A DNA stretch of 10,562 nucleotides, from positions 1 to 10,562 of the forward strand of contig DAOWCC010000074.1 in NCBI GenBank assembly GCA_030639665.1, given 5' to 3'. The notes beneath the pieces were generated by a model. It had not been told where the DNA came from. It was given only the letters and a program-made list of their open reading frames with translations, and did not search any database. Positions within the stretch are counted from its first letter, which is position 1. Each line of letters opens with the position of its first letter. The stretch is from Elusimicrobiota bacterium. GTDB taxonomy: Bacteria > Elusimicrobiota > Elusimicrobia > Elusimicrobiales > UBA9959. Positions 1-5,490 of the stretch are shown here, in pieces. The translations under genes were made by a program, and so were the position numbers.

Positions 1-237
1 TAGAGAGCAGAGAGGAGAAATGAGAGAGCATAAACAACGAGGCGAAGAAACGGCAAGAATGTGAGTAAATGATTTTTTGCGGTTTGGCTGTTTGTGACTC
101 TAAGACTTGAAGACTGGAGGGTGTCCTGCATACACACGACACGATAGCGTAGTCCACTCTTGGACACTGAGACTCCAAGACACTTTGTTTGTAAGTTGAA
201 GTTAATAATAAATATAATCTATAAGGCTAATTGATAT
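1..237. other. gene-free upstream region, low complexity
   Basis: I see no convincing gene here. The first ~60 bases are strongly purine-rich. One frame is open from base 2 to a TGA at 62-64 (about 20 codons, rich in Arg, Glu and Lys), which could be the tail of an upstream gene but is too short to identify. Bases 96-180 form a repetitive patch described separately. Near the end, a TATAAT hexamer at 213-218 lies 20 bases before the start at 238 and could be a -10 box, but no good -35 sits at the right distance. The only Shine-Dalgarno-like bases are AAGG at 223-226. Confidence 0.5.
96..180. repeat. degenerate GACT/GACAC-rich low-complexity patch with inverted repeats
   Basis: Short words of the GACTC, AGACT and GACAC type recur through this stretch. 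It includes a 7-bp inverted repeat, TCTTGGA (158-164) and TCCAAGA (174-180), around a 9-base loop, and a distant GTGTCC (121-125 area) to GGACAC (162-167 area) complement. It codes for nothing recognisable. It could be a dispersed intergenic repeat family, but one copy cannot show that. Confidence 0.4.
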
Positions 238-2148
238 ATGCGGACATTAAAATTCTTAATTATAATCTCATTTTTTTCCTGCGCCAATCTTTATGCTCAG
301 GATTCGGCAAGTTTGCAATTTACCGTGGCGGCTCCCGATCCCGTTATGGCCGGCGATGAGGTTAAATTTCAAACGCTTGTGGTTAATACCGGTTCATCGT
401 CTTGGCTTAAAGGCACCTATTATTGGGTGGCTGAAGTTTATTCCATAGTTGACGGCCAAAGAAAATTTTTGGCTCAAACTGAAAGCGTAAGTCCGGGGGA
501 AACCGTTTTGCCTGCAAGCGCTCACGGAACTCAACTTAGTTTTAGGATTCCCGATAATTTTATCGGCAAGAGATTATTGTATAGAGTTTTCTTGATAAAA
601 AACGGCAGGCGCATACTTGAAAGCGATTATAAAGGCTTTCAGGTTATAGAAAAAGAATTTAAGCCGCCCGTTGCCGAAGACTTCAGAGTGGGCGGAGATA
701 TCAGCTTTACCTACAAAAATTCGGACGCGGAAGGTTGGGATAATCATCAGGGAATAACGGCGGCCAATATAGTGGGAAAAATTAAGGATTCGTCCTTTTT
801 GTTTAATACTTATATCGTTCACACTAAAAGCCGGCCGATAGATCCCAATATAGTTTTGCTTAATTTGTATGCTCCTTGGGGAACTCTTAGTCTTGGCGAT
901 ATTTCGCCTTCTCTTACGCCTTTAAGTCTTGACGGACAGGGCATGAGAGGTGTTTCTTTGGAAAAACGCAAGGAACGCTCCGCCTCAACAATGCTTATAG
1001 GCAGGATAGTTTCGCCGGAAAGTCCAAGTTCCGTTTCAGCGGGACGATTCGCGAGATACGCGGCGGCGGCTAAGTATTCCTACTATCTTTCTTCCACTTT
1101 AAAAATTTCGGGTGACGCCGTTTACAGTAAGGATGATGAATTTTCCATAGATGTCGATACCGATACTTCAAACATTCTTCCTCAGAAAAATCTGGTTTAT
1201 GGTACGAGCCTCGAATGGAAACCAAATTCAAAACTTACTTTTCTCAGTGACTATCAAATGAGTTCTTTCGCGGCGGATTTAAATTCTTCCGCGGCCGCCG
1301 AAGCCGGAACGGCTTGGAAAGAAGAGTTGAGATATAGAGGGCGATTGTTCACGGCCAGAGCGGCGGTAAGCAATATAGACACCAAATATATTTCTTTTGC
1401 CAGTCCCGCGATAATTCCGGACAGATTTGTTTATGACGGTGAAATTAATATTTATCCCAGCGCCTGGACTTCATTTGCCATTTCTTATAACAGCTATACG
1501 GATAATCTTGAAAGCGATCCCTCTAAAACCACTACAACTCAAACGCAGATGAGTCTCGGCAATAGTTTAAAGCTTTTTGGCCGCACTCTTTTAAACACAT
1601 CCATATTGACCAATACTTCTCTTGGAGATCCGCAAACGGTTCAGGATAATGAGACGGCAACGCTTAATGTTTCCATTCTTCAGCCCGTGAAAAATCATAC
1701 GCTTAATGTGAGTATGCAAAGCACAAGTTTTACGGATAATACCGGCTTGTCGCATGATTTGGAGACAAGTCTGCTTTCTTTTAGCGGAGCTTTTAAAGTT
1801 TCAAAAAATATTTCTTTATCGGCGGGATTTGTGGGTTCAACAACCAAAGATATTGTGGATACCACTCAAAGGGAAAATACTTCCATAACCGGAAATTTAA
1901 CTTACTCAATGCCGCAAAGGAGAATGGCTTTTCAGTTATGGACAACTATGAGTTCAAATACGAATGATTCGCTCACATATCCGGCCGACACGGCTCGAAG
2001 TTCCATAAACGCTGAGCTTTTGTGGATTAAAACCGCTGATTTGAAATTAACTTTCGGGGTAGGCTCCACTCAAAATACGGATAATCTTAATCCGCTAAAT
2101 GACACAAGTGAAATAAATGTTCTAACAAGGTTTAATTATTCATTTTAA
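238..2148 (+). CDS. secreted Ig-like domain + outer-membrane beta-barrel protein, function unknown
   Basis: This 636-residue protein has a clear Sec signal peptide (residues 1-20, a Lys/Arg start, an Ile/Phe-rich core and an ALYA-like cut site before Gln21). Residues ~24-138 look like an Ig-like/CARDB-type beta-sandwich; the Asn-Thr-Gly...Trp pattern at 50-56 is typical of such 'extra-cellular Ig' domains. From ~148 onward the sequence is alternating polar/hydrophobic beta strands with many Ser, Thr and Asn turns. It ends NYSF, and a terminal Phe is the usual BamA-recognised signal of outer-membrane barrels. The start is chosen because the signal peptide begins there, although the ribosome site is weak. 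It is convergent with the motor-like block, so it is not in its operon. I do not recognise a specific family. A transporter, an adhesin or a secretion-linked porin are all possible. Confidence 0.75.
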   Translation: MRTLKFLIIISFFSCANLYAQDSASLQFTVAAPDPVMAGDEVKFQTLVVNTGSSSWLKGTYYWVAEVYSIVDGQRKFLAQTESVSPGETVLPASAHGTQLSFRIPDNFIGKRLLYRVFLIKNGRRILESDYKGFQVIEKEFKPPVAEDFRVGGDISFTYKNSDAEGWDNHQGITAANIVGKIKDSSFLFNTYIVHTKSRPIDPNIVLLNLYAPWGTLSLGDISPSLTPLSLDGQGMRGVSLEKRKERSASTMLIGRIVSPESPSSVSAGRFARYAAAAKYSYYLSSTLKISGDAVYSKDDEFSIDVDTDTSNILPQKNLVYGTSLEWKPNSKLTFLSDYQMSSFAADLNSSAAAEAGTAWKEELRYRGRLFTARAAVSNIDTKYISFASPAIIPDRFVYDGEINIYPSAWTSFAISYNSYTDNLESDPSKTTTTQTQMSLGNSLKLFGRTLLNTSILTNTSLGDPQTVQDNETATLNVSILQPVKNHTLNVSMQSTSFTDNTGLSHDLETSLLSFSGAFKVSKNISLSAGFVGSTTKDIVDTTQRENTSITGNLTYSMPQRRMAFQLWTTMSSNTNDSLTYPADTARSSINAELLWIKTADLKLTFGVGSTQNTDNLNPLNDTSEINVLTRFNYSF

Positions 2149-2169
2149 AAGCAAGCCTTTTAAAATGAA
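2139..2169. repeat. perfect 13-bp inverted repeat over the stop codon
   Basis: TTCATTTTAAAAG (2139-2151), loop CAAGC, then its exact reverse complement (2157-2169). The stop codon of the barrel gene (2146-2148) lies inside the left arm. No T-tract follows on the plus strand, so it is a poor intrinsic terminator. It may protect the 3' end of the transcript or be a processing site. Confidence 0.6.
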
Positions 2170-2185
2170 GTCACCAGTCACCAGT
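2169..2185. repeat. short tandem repeat, AGTCACC unit
   Basis: Two full copies of the 7-base unit AGTCACC plus a partial third (AGT), directly abutting the preceding hairpin. Probably a small slippage-derived or dispersed intergenic repeat. No function can be assigned. Confidence 0.55.
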
Positions 2186-2228
2186 AAAAAAAATCAGAAA
2201 TTTCCAATCTTTTTTTTAGTGTTCTGCC

Positions 2229-2273
2229 GTTATAGGGATGCTCATAACAGTTCGTCCTGTTGCTGTCGAACTG
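2229..2273. repeat. two abutting hairpins in the convergent intergenic region
   Basis: GTTAT (2229-2233) pairs with ATAAC (2244-2248). Immediately after, CAGTTCG (2248-2254) pairs perfectly with CGAACTG (2267-2273) across a 12-base loop. The pair lies between the convergent barrel gene and TPR gene. It is locally GC-richer than the flanks and could be a palindromic intergenic repeat or a structured RNA end. Confidence 0.4.
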
Positions 2274-2289
2274 CCGAGCTGTCGCGCTT

Positions 2290-2314
2290 AAAAAATCGTT
2301 TAACGATTTTTTTT
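2290..2314 (-). terminator. weak candidate terminator of the minus-strand block
   Basis: AAAAAATCGTT (2290-2300) and AACGATTTTTT (2302-2312) are exact reverse complements, so the minus-strand RNA can form an A/U-rich hairpin ending in a run of U. It overlaps the stop codon of the TPR gene at 2300-2302. The stem has only two G-C pairs, so termination strength is doubtful, but its position at the end of the five-gene block fits. Confidence 0.4.
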
Positions 2315-3184
2315 AGTTTTCATTTGCGCCAAGGCCGCGAGATATTTCTTTAATTGCTCGTCTTTCGGGGACAGTTTTAAGGCTTTTTTCCAGGTTCTTT
2401 CCGCCTGCTTATAATTTTTTAATTGTATATAGGTCGAGCCCAGTCTCTTAAGAGTCAATACATCATTGGGCTCAAGTCTTAATACCGATTTTAATATTTT
2501 TACGGCAAGATAGTACTTGGAATCATATATTTGGCGCAGGCCGACATTTTTTTTATGTTCCACAATGCCCACATTAGCCGGTTTTGTGGCATTTAATTTT
2601 AAAGAAGGTTTTTCTTTTTCAATCATTTCTATAAGGCGCAGAAATCTCTTGGTTTTCGGAGATAATTCATGGGCGTATCTAAACGCGTCATAAGCAAAAT
2701 CCAAATCGTCTTTTTCGGTTATATAATCCAAAATACCTTTACCGGCTATAATATTCGCTTTGCCTTTTAGAGAATTCGTTTCAATTATCGCGGCCACGCT
2801 TTTTGTTCTTTTTTGATATTGCCAATAAAGGGGATTTGAAGAGTCCGTTGCCAGCAATTCTTCAACTTTTAATTTGGCTTGGGAATATTTTCCTTTTTTT
2901 ATAAGCGCAAGTAATTTGTTTTTTAAACTTGAAGATGTTTTTCCCAGTTTTAATCGGGCCTCTTTAATCATGTTCTTTGCCGTTATCTGATTGGCGTCGA
3001 GCTTAATGACCATATTCCAGTAATCGATGGCCTTATGATAATTTTTCTCGCAGTAATATTGAAAAGCCTTGTCATAGTGGCTTTTTACTTGGTCGGTATC
3101 ATCAGTTGAAGAATCCGTTTGGGCCGACAATAAACCATTGCCGCATAAAAGGGATATAATTAAAAATATTTTTAATGATTTCAT
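2300..3184 (-). CDS. exported tetratricopeptide-repeat (TPR) protein
   Basis: A 294-residue protein with a Sec signal peptide (residues 1-21, ending LLSA before Gln22), so it should act in the periplasm or at the outer membrane. TPR-like helix pairs are visible at ~34-67, ~88-118, ~215-241 and ~243-276; the last two have the classic Ala/Leu/Tyr spacing and end in a Pro-containing turn (LEPN, LSPKD). The middle (120-215) is helical but not clearly TPR. It ends in a short Lys-rich tail. Its ATG overlaps the stop of the upstream motB-like gene in a 4-base ATGA, so the two are translationally coupled. Such TPR proteins usually scaffold complexes, so a structural or adaptor role next to the stator is a reasonable inference. 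The exact partner cannot be read from the sequence. Confidence 0.8.
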   Translation of the reverse strand: MKSLKIFLIISLLCGNGLLSAQTDSSTDDTDQVKSHYDKAFQYYCEKNYHKAIDYWNMVIKLDANQITAKNMIKEARLKLGKTSSSLKNKLLALIKKGKYSQAKLKVEELLATDSSNPLYWQYQKRTKSVAAIIETNSLKGKANIIAGKGILDYITEKDDLDFAYDAFRYAHELSPKTKRFLRLIEMIEKEKPSLKLNATKPANVGIVEHKKNVGLRQIYDSKYYLAVKILKSVLRLEPNDVLTLKRLGSTYIQLKNYKQAERTWKKALKLSPKDEQLKKYLAALAQMKTKKNR

Positions 3185-3825
3185 ATTTTGTCTCCATTTA
3201 CTGTTTTTCTAAGAACCGTAATCTCAATGCGTCTGTTTTTTGCTCTGCCTTGCGGCGTGGCATTTGAAAATAAGGGCCGGTATTCGCCATAGCCGAAAGC
3301 GCTTAAGTTTTTTGCCGGAATTCCGCTTTCTATCATAAAATCAATGACCGAAAAAGTTCTTAGCAATGAAAGCTGTCTGTTGGACTTAAATTTTGTGCCG
3401 ATTATTCTGGCGGCATCGGTATGGCCTTCAACAGTTATGGGTTTTTTTATTTCTTTGAGATTTTTTATCACGGGCTCAAGTATTTTATAACCTTTGGGTT
3501 TTAATTTTGCCGAGCCTGAATTAAATAAAATCGGCGCGGCAAAGGTGATTTTGATTTTATTCTTGGTTATTTCCACTCCAAGGGTGCCGTCTTCAATATG
3601 TTTTTTTAATTTATCTTCGATTTCTTTTGTCTTATCTATTTCTTCAATTTCTTTTTTTGCTTCCTCGACGCCCAAATCCATTTTCATGGAAGCCATGGCT
3701 TTTTGAAATTCATTTTTTTTCGCGTAGGAGATGGCATAAAGAATCATAAACAAAATCATCAGATTCGTCATGAGAGCCGCGTAAGGAATCATCCATAAAG
3801 TGGTGGAGGCTTTAACTTTATTCAC
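3181..3825 (-). CDS. MotB-like OmpA-family protein lacking the TM aspartate
   Basis: A 214-residue protein with a short cytoplasmic N-terminus, one TM helix (~11-33), a Lys/Glu-rich coiled-coil-like linker (~38-78) and a C-terminal OmpA/MotB peptidoglycan-binding domain (~83-206). Conserved OmpA features are present: FNSGSAKL (101-108), EGHTD (133-137), the NRQLS...R block (149-156), GYGEYRP (178-184) and NRRIEI (197-202). In MotB the helix carries an ion-binding Asp before a Leu-Met-Thr stretch; here that position is Ala17 (AALMTN), codon GCT. It therefore probably cannot carry the proton or sodium ion itself and may pair with the Asp-bearing paralogue. The start is GTG at 3825, with an AGGTGG ribosome site that falls inside an inverted-repeat element. 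It is coupled by a 4-base overlap to the TPR gene. Confidence 0.85.
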   Translation of the reverse strand: MNKVKASTTLWMIPYAALMTNLMILFMILYAISYAKKNEFQKAMASMKMDLGVEEAKKEIEEIDKTKEIEDKLKKHIEDGTLGVEITKNKIKITFAAPILFNSGSAKLKPKGYKILEPVIKNLKEIKKPITVEGHTDAARIIGTKFKSNRQLSLLRTFSVIDFMIESGIPAKNLSAFGYGEYRPLFSNATPQGRAKNRRIEITVLRKTVNGDKI

Positions 3826-3938
3826 CCTACCACCTGCTTGCAGCGCAATAAGCGCTGCTTGTGGTTTTTATGCGATACAATATTTGTTGTATCTGTGTTT
3901 TTAAAATTTGCCTTCGGCATATAAGTAGGTGGTAGGGT
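3824..3938. repeat. 115-bp cloverleaf-like element with 12-bp terminal inverted repeats
   Basis: ACCCTACCACCT (3824-3835) and its exact reverse complement AGGTGGTAGGGT (3927-3938) bound the gap between the two motB-like genes; allowing one mismatch the pairing extends to about 16 bp. Inside are three more perfect hairpins: GCAGCGC/GCGCTGC (3840-3846 and 3852-3858), GATACAA/TTGTATC (3874-3880 and 3887-3893) and TGCC/GGCA (3909-3912 and 3916-3919). The whole can fold as a closing stem with three arms. The left terminal repeat supplies the Shine-Dalgarno and first bases of the GTG start of the downstream gene. It resembles a MITE or REP-type mobile palindrome, or a structured intercistronic RNA. 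No transposase is present. Confidence 0.65.
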
Positions 3939-3940
3939 CA

Positions 3941-4582
3941 TTATTTTCGCATTATCACTATTTCAATTCTTCTGTTTTTTATTCTTCCCGCGCGAGTTTT
4001 GTTTGAGGCGATAGGCCTGTATTCACCATAAGCCGCGCTGATAAGGCGCCGGGGCTCTATGGAAAAATTATTTGTCAAATAGTCCACAACGGTATTGGCT
4101 CTCGCCGCCGACAGTTCCCAGTTATTGGGATAGTCACCGCTCTTAATGGGAATATTGTCGGAATGGCCTTCTATGATGACATCATTTTTTAAATTATTCA
4201 TCAAGTTTCCCATAACATCCAAGACGGTTGACGCTTGATTGCCCAAATCAGCGCTGCCTGATTTAAATAGAACGGGACTTTCAATATTTACTCTTATTTC
4301 TTTGCTTGTTATTTGAACTTCCGCGTTTTCAAGCATGGAAATGGTTTTTGCCGCGTCTTTTTCTTTTAATTCTTGTATCAATTCTTCGGCTTTTTTTTCT
4401 TTTTCAACTATCTTTTCATTTTTAAGCGAGGCGGCAAAAGCTTTTTGTGCCTCCGCTCCCTGAATGGTGAAAACATAAAGCATTAGAAAAAAAAGCATGA
4501 GATTCGTCATAATATCTGATAAGACGATAAGCCAAAGAAGCTCACCTGTATTTTTTTTTTTTAAGCGTTTAAATAGATTCAC
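3941..4582 (-). CDS. motB: MotB-family stator protein with conserved TM aspartate
   Basis: A 213-residue protein with a basic N-terminus, one TM helix (~15-39), a Glu/Lys-rich coiled-coil-like linker (~41-80) and an OmpA/MotB peptidoglycan-binding domain (~85-211). Asp23 in the helix (LSDIMTNLM) matches the ion-binding Asp of MotB. The OmpA domain shows FKSGSADL (106-113), EGHSD (138-142), NNWELSAARA (153-162), YGEYRP (185-190) and NRRIEI (203-208). It should anchor a MotA-type channel to the cell wall and carry the ion. The GTG start at 4582 is preferred because AAGAGG lies 7 bases upstream. Codons 7-11 contain a run of twelve A, a slippage-prone tract just before the TM helix. TolR/ExbD is unlikely because those lack this OmpA domain. 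Confidence 0.87.
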   Translation of the reverse strand: MNLFKRLKKKNTGELLWLIVLSDIMTNLMLFFLMLYVFTIQGAEAQKAFAASLKNEKIVEKEKKAEELIQELKEKDAAKTISMLENAEVQITSKEIRVNIESPVLFKSGSADLGNQASTVLDVMGNLMNNLKNDVIIEGHSDNIPIKSGDYPNNWELSAARANTVVDYLTNNFSIEPRRLISAAYGEYRPIASNKTRAGRIKNRRIEIVIMRK

Positions 4583-4599
4583 CGGAGCGCCTCTTTAAA

Positions 4600-4676
4600 C
4601 CGCAATTTAAGACGAAGATTGAGGGGTGAAGAAAAATCAATTCTCAAACTAAATTTTAATCTTAATTTGTGAGCGG
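4600..4676. repeat. imperfect inverted repeat in the motA-motB gap
   Basis: CCGC plus AATTTAAGA (4600-4612) faces TCTTAATTT plus GCGG (4660-4668, 4673-4676), pairing 12 of 13 bases with a 4-base bulge. Nested inside is TTGAG (4619-4623) with CTCAA (4643-4647). The 103-bp gap between the motA and motB genes therefore can fold, though less strongly than the element in the next gap. It could tune expression of motB relative to motA. Confidence 0.35.
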
Positions 4677-4685
4677 TGGAAAGTG

Positions 4686-5456
4686 TCATTTCTTTTTGGC
4701 TTTCTTTCTTAATTGCAGGGACAGATAGCCTTCAAGTTTTTTGGACACAAGCCACGGCACATCGCCATTATAAACCGATAAGATTCCTTTGGCTATTATT
4801 TCTCTGCTTAAAATATCTTCATCGGAATAATAACTGAGTTTGCTGGCTATGGGGAGAAATAAAAAATTAGCTGAAAATATGCCGTAGAATGAGGAAGTCA
4901 TGGCTATGGCCATTGAGGATCCCATCATCGCGGGATTTTCAATATTTCTTAAAACCTGCACAACACCGATTAAAGTTCCCAAAAGGCCGAAAATGGGGGA
5001 GAAGGTTCCAGCGGAGTTGAAAATATTGGATTGTTGCTGATGTCTTAATTGAGTGGTGCTTATATCATGAAACATTCGTTCTTTTAAAATATGCATATCA
5101 ACGCCGTCAATCATCATCTGACAGGCATCCATTAAAAACGGATGGGGAAGTTTTTTTATTTCTCCGGCAAGCGATTCTATGCCGTTTCTTCTTGAAATTT
5201 CAGATAAATGAACTATCGTCTGAACCAGTTGGGGAATGCCGGGGCGTTTAGGCGGAAAGATGATGGCCTTGACAGATGATAAAGTCCATCTTAAAGCGTC
5301 CCAGGGATAGGCTATCATTATGGAAGCCAATGTTCCTCCGAATATCAACACGATGGCTTCAAAATTCAAAAGAAATTTAAGCATGCCTCCGATTGAAAGC
5401 ACAAAGATAACAACTCCGGCGCCTATAAGAGCGCCAAAAAAAGTCATAAAATCCAT
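4686..5456 (-). CDS. motA: MotA-family stator channel protein
   Basis: A 256-residue inner-membrane protein with the MotA plan: TM1 ~4-24, TM2 ~33-53, a large cytoplasmic loop ~55-146, TM3 ~147-171, TM4 ~178-205, and a Lys-rich tail. The loop holds the family pattern ISRRNGIESL (87-96), with Arg89/90 and Glu94 in the region where MotA uses charged residues to touch the FliG rotor. The channel motif GTFSPIFGLLGTLIG (150-164) has Pro154 and LPIASKL (201-207) has Pro202, matching the two conserved MotA prolines. With MotB it should form a proton- or sodium-driven torque unit. Length is slightly short of E. coli MotA (295) and matches the PomA class. The start has GGAGG 10 bases upstream. It lies 34 bases downstream of the FliF/FliG fusion, in the same block. 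Confidence 0.92.
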   Translation of the reverse strand: MDFMTFFGALIGAGVVIFVLSIGGMLKFLLNFEAIVLIFGGTLASIMIAYPWDALRWTLSSVKAIIFPPKRPGIPQLVQTIVHLSEISRRNGIESLAGEIKKLPHPFLMDACQMMIDGVDMHILKERMFHDISTTQLRHQQQSNIFNSAGTFSPIFGLLGTLIGVVQVLRNIENPAMMGSSMAIAMTSSFYGIFSANFLFLPIASKLSYYSDEDILSREIIAKGILSVYNGDVPWLVSKKLEGYLSLQLRKKAKKK

Positions 5457-5490
5457 AAAGCGATAGCCTCCACTGAATTAAAAAATAAAA

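Noticed and set aside
574..822. Minus-strand open frame inside the barrel gene
   Set aside because: It lies entirely within a well-supported signal-peptide-bearing gene, has no domain or ribosome site, and looks like a shadow frame.
2169..2185. CRISPR array
   Set aside because: The repeat unit is 7 bases with no spacers and no cas gene is present.
2165..2353. Plus-strand open frame in the convergent gap
   Set aside because: It crosses hairpins and runs into the TPR gene; its Cys/Ser/Arg-rich translation resembles no protein.
3494..3706. Plus-strand frames opposite the motor-like block (also 5723-5995, 6650-6871, 6935-7195)
   Set aside because: All are antisense to conserved OmpA, FliG or FliF regions and have no domain of their own.
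3181..5456. Zorya-type anti-phage defence system (MotA/MotB-like ZorAB)
   Set aside because: ZorA has a long cytoplasmic tail and ZorC/ZorD or ZorE effectors should follow. Here MotA is short, there is no helicase or nuclease, and a FliG-like rotor is present instead.
3181..5456. Tol-Pal or ExbBD energising system
   Set aside because: TolR/ExbD lack the OmpA domain, there is no TolA, TolB or TonB, and the MotA loop and prolines match MotA better.
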